From Tamaricihabitans halophyticus (GTDB lineage Bacteria > Actinomycetota > Actinomycetes > Mycobacteriales > Pseudonocardiaceae): a stretch of 64,000 nucleotides of DNA. Location of the stretch: positions 186,001 to 250,000 of the forward strand of contig NZ_SLXQ01000002.1 of NCBI RefSeq assembly GCF_004340875.1. Direction: 5' to 3'. The position numbers and the translations under genes are program-made. Below, piece after piece: positions 45,783 to 53,999 of the stretch. How positions within the stretch are numbered: the first letter of the stretch is position 1; each line of letters opens with the position of its first letter. Below the pieces are notes generated by a model. That model saw only the letters and a program-made list of their open reading frames with translations. It did no database searches and had not been told where the DNA came from.

Positions 45783-46442
45783 CACGCTGCGCAGTACGGA
45801 GGTCACGATGCCGAGCACGATGGCCTCGTCGCCATCGATGTCCTGGTACGCGGGATTGCGTGGTTCCAGCGTGACATGCCCATTGCGCCGCCGGTAGACC
45901 TTGACGGTTGCCTCGCCGTCCAGCATCGCCGCGACGATCTGTCCGGAATGCGCCTCGGGTGTTTGCCGCACCACGACGATATCCCCATCGCAGATGGCGG
46001 CGTCGATCATCGAGTCGCCGCGCACCCGTAGCCCGAAGACGTTCCCGCGCCCGGTGAGTTCCCTTGGCAGCGTGAGCATGTCGTCCACGTGCTCTTCGGC
46101 GGTGATCGGGGTTCCCGCGGCGATATCGCCGACAACCGGCACCCGCACGGCGTCCTCGGCCGAATCCTTGGCCGCCGGCTGGTGCAGAAAGGCCCGCATA
46201 TCGATCTGCCTGGACAGCGCGCGACCGCGGCGCAGAATGCCCTTGTCCTCGAGGCTTGCCAGATGTTTGGCCACCGAGGATGTGGACCGCAGGCCGACGA
46301 CGTCACCGATTTCTCGCGTGCTCGGCGTGTAGCCGTACCTGTTCACCCAGTCCCGGATAGCGACCAGGATTCGTTGCTGACGAACGGGTAGTGCCGAGGT
46401 GTTCAGGTGCTCGAACGCATCGAGATCGTCGTAGGCGGTCAT
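45780..46442 (-). CDS. LexA-like SOS repressor (peptidase S24 family)
   Basis: The 220-aa protein has a winged helix (about residues 18-83, LPVRQQRILVAIRDWVNRYG, PSTREIGDVVGLRSTSSVAK) and a self-cleaving S24 domain. The cleavage bond is Ala109-Gly110 in VVGDIAAGTP, with catalytic Ser144 in RGDSM and Lys181 in EATVKVYRR. All residues for RecA-stimulated autoproteolysis are present. No SOS box is seen upstream and the usual lexA neighbours (nrdR, LysM gene) are absent. It may therefore be a second LexA paralogue rather than the main SOS repressor. The start is MTAYDDLDAF at 46442, with 149 bases to the divergent nicotianamine-synthase-like gene. Confidence 0.86.
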   Translation of the reverse strand: MTAYDDLDAFEHLNTSALPVRQQRILVAIRDWVNRYGYTPSTREIGDVVGLRSTSSVAKHLASLEDKGILRRGRALSRQIDMRAFLHQPAAKDSAEDAVRVPVVGDIAAGTPITAEEHVDDMLTLPRELTGRGNVFGLRVRGDSMIDAAICDGDIVVVRQTPEAHSGQIVAAMLDGEATVKVYRRRNGHVTLEPRNPAYQDIDGDEAIVLGIVTSVLRSV

Positions 46443-46555
46443 CCGCGGAATGGTAGAGGCAGGTAGCCGCGCCCGACGCAGTGGCAAGGGGTTGCCTCGT
46501 GACAGCCGGTAGCGGTATCTGGCGAGATGAGTGGTGCGGCACACCTGAACGTCTT

Positions 46556-46574
46556 AATGAAAATGACTGTCATT
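46556..46574 (+). promoter_or_regulatory. Zur-box-like palindrome upstream of the nicotianamine-synthase-like gene
   Basis: AATGAAAATGACTGTCATT is an imperfect palindrome with nine-base arms and two mismatched pairs around a central G. Its core TGAAAATGACTGTCA (46558-46572) matches the streptomycete Zur consensus TGAAAATGATTTTCA, as I recall it, at 13 of 15 positions. It ends 17 bases before the GTG start, overlapping the promoter, the usual position for repression by zinc-loaded Zur. A Fur-type iron regulator is an alternative. Confidence 0.65.
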
Positions 46575-46591
46575 CAGCCTAAGGTCTACCC

Positions 46592-47500
46592 GTGCAGTCA
46601 TCACAGTCAGGCCGCATCGAGGCCAGCCACCCGTACCCCGAGTCGTGTCCGTCCTCCGTGCTGCTGACCGAGTTGTCCAGGCTGCACGCCCAGCTTGCCG
46701 CGACGGATCTCCGGCCTTCGCCGACCACCGACGCCGCGTTCGGCCGATTGGTCGAGTTATGCGTTCGGGCGGGCGAGCGCGATGCCCGGGAGGTGCTCGC
46801 GGATCCGCGTTCGGCGGAGCTGGTTCCCGCGTTGCGCGCGGTGAGCGCCCGTGGCGAGACCCTGCTCGAACACCACTGGGCCGAACGCGTACTGGCCGCC
46901 GACGACGCGTGGACCGCGCTACGGCAGTTCCCTTACCTGGACAACTATCGCGAGCTGGTGCGAATGGAGCTTGCCGCGGCGGAGGCGGTCGGCTTCGGTA
47001 TGCCGAAGTCCGTGGTGATTCTTGGTGCTGGGCCGCTGCCCCTGACCGGCCTGGTGCTCGCGCATGAGCATGGCATCCGAGTGGTCCACGTCGATCACAA
47101 CACGCGGGCGTGCGCATCGGGTGCCGAACTGGCCGCCACGCTGGGACTGTCCGATCGAGTGTCTACCGTGGTCGCGGATGCCTCCGAAGCGGCGGGCCTT
47201 GCCGAGCTGCGGGAGGCCGATCTCGTGGTACTTGCCGCGCTAGTCGGGATGGACGGCGCCGCGAAACGCCCGGTGCTCGCGGCGCTGTCACGTAATATGC
47301 GCGCGGATGCCCGACTGCTCGTCCGGTCCGCGCACCGGCTGCGCACCGTGTTGTACCCGGCCGTAGCCGCCGACGATCTACTCGGGTTCCGGCCACTGCT
47401 GGAAATGCATCCCTGGGGCGAGGTGGTCAACTCGGTGCTGCTCGCCCGTCCTGAACCGGTGGCCGTGCCGCAAGCGGCACGGCCGAGCGGATTCAGCTAG
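46592..47500 (+). CDS. Nicotianamine synthase family protein (SAM aminobutanoyltransferase), probable metallophore enzyme
   Basis: The 302-aa protein carries nearly the whole plant/archaeal nicotianamine synthase signature: Glu93 in LLEHHWA, FPYLDNYRELVRMELAA (113-129), GAGPLPLTGLVLA (145-157), LVVLAALVGMDGAAK (211-225), RSAHRLRTVLYP (245-256) and HPWGEVVNSVLLARP (273-287). The family moves 3-amino-3-carboxypropyl groups from S-adenosylmethionine onto amines, making metal chelators such as nicotianamine, thermonicotianamine and, through CntL-like enzymes, staphylopine. The Zur-like box upstream supports zinc control. The GTG start follows TAAGGT by six bases without a ribosome site, so it appears leaderless. 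Confidence 0.9.
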   Translation: MQSSQSGRIEASHPYPESCPSSVLLTELSRLHAQLAATDLRPSPTTDAAFGRLVELCVRAGERDAREVLADPRSAELVPALRAVSARGETLLEHHWAERVLAADDAWTALRQFPYLDNYRELVRMELAAAEAVGFGMPKSVVILGAGPLPLTGLVLAHEHGIRVVHVDHNTRACASGAELAATLGLSDRVSTVVADASEAAGLAELREADLVVLAALVGMDGAAKRPVLAALSRNMRADARLLVRSAHRLRTVLYPAVAADDLLGFRPLLEMHPWGEVVNSVLLARPEPVAVPQAARPSGFS

Positions 47501-47517
47501 CCGCCGTCGCAAGACGG
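47461..47517 (+). terminator. Two hairpins at the end of the nicotianamine-synthase-like gene
   Basis: GGCCGTGCCG (47461-47470) and CGGCACGGCC (47475-47484) form a perfect 10-bp stem around CAAG within the last codons of the gene. CCGTC (47504-47508) and GACGG (47513-47517), with a GCAA tetraloop, follow just after the stop. Together they are likely to terminate or attenuate transcription before the downstream methyltransferase gene, or to protect the message 3' end. Confidence 0.6.
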
Positions 47518-47574
47518 GGTCGCCGGCGGAAATTCAGTGGACGGCGCCGTGCGGCCAGGCCGATCGTTCTTGTT

Positions 47575-48309
47575 ATGTGGCAACAGGAGATTTGGGACGC
47601 GGAAACGGCCCGACGCTATGACACGCCGGGCCGTGGAATGTTCGCGCCGCAGGTGCTCGCCGCCACCGTCGACCGTCTTGCCGGCCTCGCGGGAGCGGGC
47701 GCGGCGCTCGAATTCGCCGTGGGTACGGGTCGGGTAGCCGTTCCGCTCGCCGAACGCGGTGTCCCGTTCACCGGCATCGAGTTGTCCGAGCCGATGATCG
47801 ACCAGCTGCGCGGCAAAGCGGATGCGGACACGATTCCGGTCATCGTCGGTGATATGGCGGAAGCCAGCGCTCCCGGGCGGTACTCGCTCGTCTATCTCGT
47901 CTACAACACGATCTCCAATCTGCTCGATCAGGACGCCCAGATCGCGTGTTTCCACAACGCCGCACGCCATCTGGTTCCTGGTGGCCGGTTCGTGATCGAA
48001 CTCGGCGTACCCGAGCTGCGTAAGCTCCCGCCAGGCCAGGACGCGGTTGTCTTCACGAACGAGCCCGGCTATCTCGGTGTGGACACCTACGATCCGCTGC
48101 GGCAGCACCTGATCTCGCATCATGTCGAGTTCACTGAGTCCCGGCAGGCCAGGCTGTCGCGTTGTCAGCAGCGCTATATCTGGCCGGCGGAGCTCGATCT
48201 GATGGCCCGGTTGGCCGGCTTCGAGCTGGAGGCGCGGCATGCGGACTGGTCGGGCGCCGAGTTCACCGCCGAATCACCGGCGCATGTCTCCGTCTACCGC
48301 CTGCCGTGA
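47575..48309 (+). CDS. Class I SAM-dependent methyltransferase
   Basis: The 244-aa product has a Rossmann-type SAM-binding segment AALEFAVGTGRVAVPLAERG (about residues 43-62), then GIELSEPMIDQLRGKA and the acidic strand VIVGDMAEAS. No substrate is evident. It begins 74 bases after the nicotianamine-synthase-like gene and could methylate its product or be unrelated. No clear ribosome site precedes the ATG. The amino-acid pattern after the SAM domain resembles small-molecule methyltransferases rather than RNA or protein enzymes. Confidence 0.88.
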   Translation: MWQQEIWDAETARRYDTPGRGMFAPQVLAATVDRLAGLAGAGAALEFAVGTGRVAVPLAERGVPFTGIELSEPMIDQLRGKADADTIPVIVGDMAEASAPGRYSLVYLVYNTISNLLDQDAQIACFHNAARHLVPGGRFVIELGVPELRKLPPGQDAVVFTNEPGYLGVDTYDPLRQHLISHHVEFTESRQARLSRCQQRYIWPAELDLMARLAGFELEARHADWSGAEFTAESPAHVSVYRLP

Positions 48310-48395
48310 ACTTAATGAACGAAACCCGCTTTACCCGGTCCATGCGCCTAGTGTCCTCGTCACGCGATGATGCGTTGGCCGCGAAGGAGTGCGTT

Positions 48396-49844
48396 GTGGG
48401 ACCTGCTTCGAGTGGAGCTCGGCTGGCCGGGCGGTATATGCGCCGCGCGGTCGTCACCCTGGTCGCCTTGCTGGCGCTGCTCGGCACCGGGATACCAACC
48501 GCGACGGCTCGGAGCGGGCCCGAACCAGCTGCCTGCCCTGCGGCGATCGCCACGGCCGCAACCTGTTTTGCCGGTAGGGACACCACTGGCGCGTACTACT
48601 CGATCGCGATTCCGAACGAATGGAACGGCTCGCTCGTCATGCACGCGCACGGTGGGCCGGATCTGGAACCAGCGGATTCCGATCCACAACGGAGCGCGGA
48701 CGACCTCGAACGTTGGACCGTCATGGTGCGGGAGGGCTACGCCTGGGCGGGCTCGTCATACCGGCGCGGCGGATATGGCGCGGAGATGGCCGCGCGGGAC
48801 ACCGAGAGCCTGCGGCGACTGTTCGTACGGGAATTCGGCGAACCCCGGAAAACCCTGCTGCACGGTCAGTCCTGGGGTGGCAATATCGCCGCGAAGATCG
48901 CCGAGGGCTTCGGGACCGATGCGAAGTCGCCGTACGCGGGGGTACTGCTCACCAACGGCTTGCTCGCCGGCGGTTCGCGCGGCTACGACTACCGGGTGGA
49001 TCTCCGGGTGGTCTACCAGTACTACTGCGGGAATCATCCTCGGCCAACCGAACCGCAATATCCACTGTGGATGGGATTGCCCGCCAAGGCCACGATGACC
49101 GAGGACGACTTGCGTGGGCGGTTACAGGAATGCACCGGGTATGCCTCGTCGCCCACTGAACGTAGCGCCGTCCAGCAGCGGAAGCTGGACGAGATACTGG
49201 CCGTCACCAGGATACCCGAGCGCAGCTTGGAGTCGCACCTGAAGTTCGCGACCTTCACCTTCCGCGACATAGTCCACAATCGACTCGGTGGCCGTAACCC
49301 GTTCAGCAACCTGGGTGTGCGCTACTCGGGTTCGCGAGACGACGCGGCGCTCAATGCCGGTGTCGAGCGGTTCGCGGCGGACCGATCCGCCCGGCGCGAC
49401 CTCTCCTACGACAGCGACCCGACGGGCGCGGTGTCGGTACCGGTTCTCACCCTGCACGCGATCGGCGATCCGACGGTCTTCGTGGAACAGGAGGCCGCCT
49501 ACCGCGCCAGCCTCGCCGGCGCGGGCAGCGGTGGGTATCTCGTGCAGACCTTTACCGCGGAAGATGAACACAGTGGACTGAGTGACGCCGAGTACGCGAA
49601 CTCGATCGCCGCGCTGTCCAGTTGGGTGGACACCGGGCGCAAGCCGACCCCGCACTCGGTGGCCGCGTCCTGCGCGGCATTCGACGCCAGTTACGCAACC
49701 GGCTGCTTCTACCGGCCCGACTATGCGCCGGCGAGCTATGCGAGCAAGGTACGCCCGCGCCCCGGTGGTACCCAGTGGCCAGCGCTCACCGCGAAACGCG
49801 CCGAACGCTGGCGCCAACAAGGCGATGTCGGGATCGCGCCCTGA
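48396..49844 (+). CDS. Secreted alpha/beta hydrolase
   Basis: The 482-aa product starts with basic residues and a hydrophobic stretch (YMRRAVVTLVALLALLGTG, about residues 14-32) ending near TATARS, a probable Sec signal peptide. The nucleophile elbow is GQSWGG. A late aspartate in TLHAIGDPTVFVEQ and a histidine in TAEDEHSGLSD complete a plausible Ser-Asp-His triad. Several cysteines, as in secreted proteins, are present. GTG at 48396 is chosen for its AAGGAG site six bases upstream; the longer frame would remove the signal peptide from the N-terminus. It may act on extracellular esters or peptides. Confidence 0.86.
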   Translation: MGPASSGARLAGRYMRRAVVTLVALLALLGTGIPTATARSGPEPAACPAAIATAATCFAGRDTTGAYYSIAIPNEWNGSLVMHAHGGPDLEPADSDPQRSADDLERWTVMVREGYAWAGSSYRRGGYGAEMAARDTESLRRLFVREFGEPRKTLLHGQSWGGNIAAKIAEGFGTDAKSPYAGVLLTNGLLAGGSRGYDYRVDLRVVYQYYCGNHPRPTEPQYPLWMGLPAKATMTEDDLRGRLQECTGYASSPTERSAVQQRKLDEILAVTRIPERSLESHLKFATFTFRDIVHNRLGGRNPFSNLGVRYSGSRDDAALNAGVERFAADRSARRDLSYDSDPTGAVSVPVLTLHAIGDPTVFVEQEAAYRASLAGAGSGGYLVQTFTAEDEHSGLSDAEYANSIAALSSWVDTGRKPTPHSVAASCAAFDASYATGCFYRPDYAPASYASKVRPRPGGTQWPALTAKRAERWRQQGDVGIAP

Positions 49845-49865
49845 CCAGGCCGGCCGGTGCGCTGC

Positions 49866-50798
49866 TCAGCGAATGGGAATCAGCGGCGCGCTCGGTGCGA
49901 TATGCCCGGTGATCGCCCCGAGCTCGGCGATCTCGACGCGTACGGTGTCGCCGGGGAGCAGATAGGGGTAGCGCTCCCCGCCGTGTAGTCCGGACAGTTC
50001 CAGGATGCAGCCGGTACCCACTGTTCCGCTGCCAATGACGTCACCGGGAACGAGCGTGGTGCCACGCGAGGCATAGGCGAGCATCTCACCGAACGACCAG
50101 TAGATATCCGCCCAGCTGCCGCCACCGTAGTCCTGGCCGTTCACCGAGGCGCGCATGGCCAGCTGGTAGCCGTTGCCCTTCCGGTACGGCTCCAGTTCAT
50201 CCGGGGTTACCAACACGGGACCGATGCTGGTCGCGCTGTCCTTGCCTTTCGCCGGGCCGAGCCCGATGGTCGATTCGTGCGCCTGCACATCGCGCGCGGA
50301 CCAGTCACAGAACACGGTGTATCCGGCGATATGTGCTTCGGCCTCGCCTGGTGCCAGGTTGCCGCCGGCACGGCCGATGACCGCCGCCACTTCTACCTCG
50401 TAGTCGAAGGAGCGCGAACCGGGGGAGATCGCGATCGTCTCGTCCGGACCGTGTACCGCGGCGGGATTCGTGAAGTAGAAGACTGGTTGCTCGAACCATA
50501 GCGGCGGGATCTCCGGACGGCCCAGAGCCTGCCGCGCGTTGCGTAGATGTTCCTCAAAGGACAGGAAGTCGCGGATCGAAGGCGGGCGTGGGATTGGCGC
50601 GCACAGCGTGATGTTCCCGAGTTCGGCAACCTCGACGGGCGCCTGCTCGGCACGCTCGGCCGCCGCGTCCAGCCCGCCTTCGGACTCGAGCAGATCGAGC
50701 AGACTCTCCCGCGGACCGAGCCCGCGCACCTGAGTGCCATTGAGCAGACCGGGGCACTGCTCGCCGGTTTCCGGGGAAAGGTAGGTGACCCAACGCAT
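49866..50798 (-). CDS. Fumarylacetoacetate hydrolase (FAH) family protein
   Basis: The 310-aa protein has a small N-terminal domain (MRWVTYLSPETGEQCPGLLN) and the FAH catalytic domain with metal ligands in DYEVEVAAVIGRAGGN, and CDWSARDVQAHE. The family hydrolyses C-C bonds in acyl-pyruvates or decarboxylates 2-hydroxymuconate-type acids in aromatic-ring catabolism. CAGGAG lies upstream of the ATG. It is the third gene of the MFS-metallohydrolase-FAH operon, 124 bases after the metallohydrolase, and is convergent with the secreted hydrolase. Likely role: final cleavage of a ring-fission product. Confidence 0.9.
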   Translation of the reverse strand: MRWVTYLSPETGEQCPGLLNGTQVRGLGPRESLLDLLESEGGLDAAAERAEQAPVEVAELGNITLCAPIPRPPSIRDFLSFEEHLRNARQALGRPEIPPLWFEQPVFYFTNPAAVHGPDETIAISPGSRSFDYEVEVAAVIGRAGGNLAPGEAEAHIAGYTVFCDWSARDVQAHESTIGLGPAKGKDSATSIGPVLVTPDELEPYRKGNGYQLAMRASVNGQDYGGGSWADIYWSFGEMLAYASRGTTLVPGDVIGSGTVGTGCILELSGLHGGERYPYLLPGDTVRVEIAELGAITGHIAPSAPLIPIR

Positions 50799-50922
50799 TT
50801 TTCGCTCCTGGATAGCTGACTATGCCGGCGTCCGCCGAACCGCATTCCTTAAGGTTATTGCGGCGGTCGGAGCACCGGGGACGTTTCCCTGAACACGCCG
50901 GCCTGCCGGAGGCCAAGCGGCG

Positions 50923-51855
50923 TTACGCGAAGCAGCCGATCGGGCCGCCGTTGAACTCGACCATATCCGTCCACACGGCACCGAGTGGGATCCGCTTGTC
51001 CACCGGGTTGCCGTCCAGCTCGGAATAGGCCCGGTGCAGGTTTCCGACCAGACGTTCACTTTCCTGCCAGCGTGCGAACCGGCTGTCGCTTGCCGCGCGT
51101 GCCGCCTCGAGTGGGCTGATCCCCGCGGCGTGTCCGGTACGTGCCACTGTGTCCACGAAACTGGCGTAGTCATCGAGGTTGTCGAGCAGCGTGGCCACCT
51201 CGTCGCCGCGACAGACCGGTCCGTGCCCGGGAATGAGGACGTCCGGTTCGAGCTCGCGGATCCGGGCCAGCGCGCGCGGATAGCCGGCCACGCTGCCCTC
51301 CACCAGGAAGGGCTGCCCGCCGGCGAAGGCCAGGTCCCCGGCGAACAGCGTGCGCTGTTCGGCAAGCCAGACAAGAACATCGCTGCGGGTGTGCGCCGGG
51401 CCGACGTGGATCAGGTCCACCTGGCGTTCGGCGAGGTGCATGGTCATCGTATCGGTGAAGGTGAGATCCGGCGGGCGTAGTTCCACGTGCCCGTAGTCCG
51501 GGCCGGTCAGCAGTTCGGCAGCGGCGAGACCGGCAGCAAGCACATCCTCGCGGCAGGTGACATGCCCGATGATCGGTGTGTGCGCGGGCATCAACCAGTT
51601 GCCATAGGTGTGGTCGCCGTGATGATGCGTGTTGACCAGGGCCCTCGGCGACCGCGTGCTGATCTCCGCCACCGTGGCGAGCAGCGCGCGATTGCGTTGC
51701 TCCGTGGATGTGGTGTCCACCAGCAGGTAGGAACCGTCGGCGTCGGTGATGATCCCGGTGTTGTTGACCATCCAGCTGCCGTCCGGCTGGATATAGCCGT
51801 ACACCCCTGGGGCGACTTCGATGAGTTCCGGCGGTGGCAGCGCTCGGTTCGGCAT
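50923..51855 (-). CDS. Metallo-beta-lactamase-fold hydrolase
   Basis: The 310-aa protein has the zinc motif NTHHHGDHTYGNW (HxHxDH, about residues 76-88). Later ligands appear in HVGPAHTRSDVLVWL, in the segment LFAGDLAF and in PGHGPVCRG. The family includes lactonases, glyoxalase II and arylesterase-like enzymes; a lactone or ester step in the same catabolic route as the FAH protein is likely. GAAGGA precedes the ATG. The gene is 64 bases downstream of the MFS transporter in the TetR-controlled operon. Confidence 0.9.
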   Translation of the reverse strand: MPNRALPPPELIEVAPGVYGYIQPDGSWMVNNTGIITDADGSYLLVDTTSTEQRNRALLATVAEISTRSPRALVNTHHHGDHTYGNWLMPAHTPIIGHVTCREDVLAAGLAAAELLTGPDYGHVELRPPDLTFTDTMTMHLAERQVDLIHVGPAHTRSDVLVWLAEQRTLFAGDLAFAGGQPFLVEGSVAGYPRALARIRELEPDVLIPGHGPVCRGDEVATLLDNLDDYASFVDTVARTGHAAGISPLEAARAASDSRFARWQESERLVGNLHRAYSELDGNPVDKRIPLGAVWTDMVEFNGGPIGCFA

Positions 51856-51919
51856 GGCGGATTCCTTCGGGCAGCGAGTGGACGGGACTGGGTTTTACGC
51901 CTCGGGTTTATGGCATGGG

Positions 51920-53158
51920 TTATCCGGCTGGTTCGGTTCTGGTGGGTGTCTGGTCCGGCGCATCTCGATGGTGGGCTCGATCGGTACGGGGCAGTAGAAA
52001 GGTCAGCAGCGCGGCAGCCGCGAAAAAGCCCGCACAGATCAGCAGGCCGACACTCAGGCCAGCGGCGGCGGCGATCGGCGCGAGGGCGAACGGCGCGAAC
52101 GCGGAGATGCCCCTGCCGATGTTGAAGCAGAACCCGGCACCGGTGGTGCGCACCCTGGTGGGAAACAGTTCGCCGATGTACGAACCGAACAGTCCCACGA
52201 AGGCGGCGAAGAACGCGAACAGCGGGCCGAACCAGAGCAGCGCGGTCTGATTGCTGGTCAGCGCGTACAGCGGAAGGGTTACGGCGACGCCGGCCAGCGA
52301 GATGATGATGGCGGCACGGCGTCCGATCCGGTCGGCGATAACACCGAATACGTTGTAGCCGACGAACATTCCCAGGTTGAGTACGGTCATGTAGACCGCC
52401 ACGCTTTCCGAGTCGATACCACGTTCGGCGCTCAGATAGGTAGGGAGCCAGGTCGAACCACCCCACCAGCCGATCAGCGCGAGAGTGGCGACCAGGGTAG
52501 CGAGAATCGTGTTCCGGCGGATAGCCGGTTCGAAGATCTCGCCGATCGAGACGCGATCGGTCGCCGCCCGGGGCCCGGCTTCCCGCCGCCGGTTCGCTAG
52601 CCATTCCGGTGACTCGTCGAAGAAGATGCCCACGATGAGTACCGGCAGGATCACCGCCGTGCCAGCCACCAGGAACAGCAACCGCCAGTCCGGCAGAAAG
52701 AACCCGGAAAGTACGGCGGCGACCGCGCCGCCGATCGGGAATGAGCTGAGCACGAACGCCGCCGCACGGCCGCGATGCTGGCTCGGCCAGGTTTCCACGA
52801 CGTAGGCGGACACCACGCCCCACACCCCGCCCAGGCCGAAGCCGGCCACGAATCGCAGGATCAGGAACACCGTGAAGTTAGGGACCACGGCCAGCGCGGC
52901 GGTGCACAGGCCGAAGGTGATCAACGATCCGAGTAACGCCTTCTTACGCCCGAAATTGTCCGCGAGATAGCCAGCGAGCACACTGCTCACGCCAATACCG
53001 AGCAGTGTCGCGGTGGCGAGCAGACCACCTTCGGCGCCGGTCAGGCCCAGATCGTCCTGGATCGCGGGGAGCGCGAGGGCGAGCAGCAGGATCTCCATCG
53101 CGTCGAACAGGTAGGCGATGAAGCCGCCGCCGAGAATGATCCATCGGGTGCGTTTCAC
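51920..53158 (-). CDS. MFS transporter, aromatic-acid/H+ symporter (AAHS)-like
   Basis: The 412-aa membrane protein has twelve helices. The N-terminal GGGFIAYLFDAMEILLLALA has the aspartate-bearing first helix of AAHS/sugar-acid symporters, and SVLAGYLADNFGRKKALLGS is motif A between helices 2 and 3. It probably imports the substrate degraded by the downstream metallohydrolase and FAH enzymes. GTG at 53158 is supported by AAGGAGAG upstream; the longer frame crosses the operator region. Transcription is divergent from tetR and controlled at 53231-53248. Confidence 0.88.
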   Translation of the reverse strand: MKRTRWIILGGGFIAYLFDAMEILLLALALPAIQDDLGLTGAEGGLLATATLLGIGVSSVLAGYLADNFGRKKALLGSLITFGLCTAALAVVPNFTVFLILRFVAGFGLGGVWGVVSAYVVETWPSQHRGRAAAFVLSSFPIGGAVAAVLSGFFLPDWRLLFLVAGTAVILPVLIVGIFFDESPEWLANRRREAGPRAATDRVSIGEIFEPAIRRNTILATLVATLALIGWWGGSTWLPTYLSAERGIDSESVAVYMTVLNLGMFVGYNVFGVIADRIGRRAAIIISLAGVAVTLPLYALTSNQTALLWFGPLFAFFAAFVGLFGSYIGELFPTRVRTTGAGFCFNIGRGISAFAPFALAPIAAAAGLSVGLLICAGFFAAAALLTFLLPRTDRAHHRDAPDQTPTRTEPAG

Positions 53159-53230
53159 CGAACACTCTCCTTTGAATGTGGCTCGTTCCCCATGCCGTGG
53201 CGGCCTCGGCCAGGTGGCAATCTGAGGCGT

Positions 53231-53248
53231 ACTGTACGGACGTACAGT
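53231..53248. promoter_or_regulatory. Perfect TetR operator between MFS operon and tetR
   Basis: ACTGTACG-GA-CGTACAGT is a perfect palindrome with 8-bp arms, centred in the 150-base divergent region, 73 bases from the MFS start and 61 bases from the tetR start. Symmetry and position make it the obvious site for the adjacent TetR protein. Confidence 0.82.
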
Positions 53249-53308
53249 CAGTTTCGTCAACGGTGTGCCGGGCCGGCGGTTGAGTTGATCGCGCACGATT
53301 AGGGTCAG

Positions 53309-53986
53309 GTGAACCGGCAGAACGGAATTGGGTGGATGGGATCGTCAGCGGCAGGTGACTCCGGCGAGCGGGTCGAGCGGGCGGCGCCCGATCGGCGAAA
53401 CCGCATTCTGGATGCGGCCGAGCGGATCTTCGCCGAGCATGGATACCACGGCACCACGCTGCGCCAGGTGGCTGGCGCGGCTGAGGTCAAACTGTCGCTG
53501 CTCGTCTACCACTTCGAATCGAAGCTTCGGCTCTACGTCAGCGTGTTCGAGCGACGGCAGTACGTCAACGACGAGCGATTGCGCAGATTGACCGTGATCG
53601 AGGACCTGACCGCGCCGGACGCGGTGGAGCGGGTCGTGCGCGCGTTCCTCGATCCGGTGGTCGAACTCGCCGAGGATGGCCGGTGGTACCGACGCCTGGT
53701 GCTGCGTGAGGCGGCTGATCCGTCCAGCCAGGACCGGCCGGTGATCGGCACGCTTTTCGACCCGATGGCGCGCCAGTTCATCGCCGCGCTGCGCGTGGCA
53801 CTACCCGGCAAGCGGGAGGGCTTCTACGAGTGGGCGTACCTGTTCGCGGTGGGCGCCTTGACCCAGAGCGCCTTCGACGACCGGCTCAGTTCCATTTCGG
53901 ATGGGACCATTTCGGACGAATCGAATCCAGGTGCCAAGGCCGATCTGTTGCGCTCGTTCATCGTCGCCGGATTGCGGCACGGCTAG
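53309..53986 (+). CDS. TetR family transcriptional regulator of the MFS/metallohydrolase/FAH operon
   Basis: The 225-aa protein has the TetR helix-turn-helix at about residues 28-75 (NRILDAAERIFAEHGYHGTT, LRQVAGAAEVKLSLLVYHFE) and a longer C-terminal ligand domain with the TetR_C pattern. It is divergent from the transporter operon, with the perfect operator between them, so repression relieved by the transported acid or its CoA ester is likely. GTG at 53309 is used; an AGGG stretch just upstream gives only a weak ribosome site. It is followed 13 bases later by the convergent RpiR stop. Confidence 0.9.
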   Translation: MNRQNGIGWMGSSAAGDSGERVERAAPDRRNRILDAAERIFAEHGYHGTTLRQVAGAAEVKLSLLVYHFESKLRLYVSVFERRQYVNDERLRRLTVIEDLTAPDAVERVVRAFLDPVVELAEDGRWYRRLVLREAADPSSQDRPVIGTLFDPMARQFIAALRVALPGKREGFYEWAYLFAVGALTQSAFDDRLSSISDGTISDESNPGAKADLLRSFIVAGLRHG

Positions 53987-53999
53987 CCGTGGCTGGCGA

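Noticed and set aside
46443-46591. SOS box upstream of the LexA-like gene
   Set aside because: No GAAC-N4-GTTC-type palindrome is present between the divergent genes; only the Zur-like element is seen.
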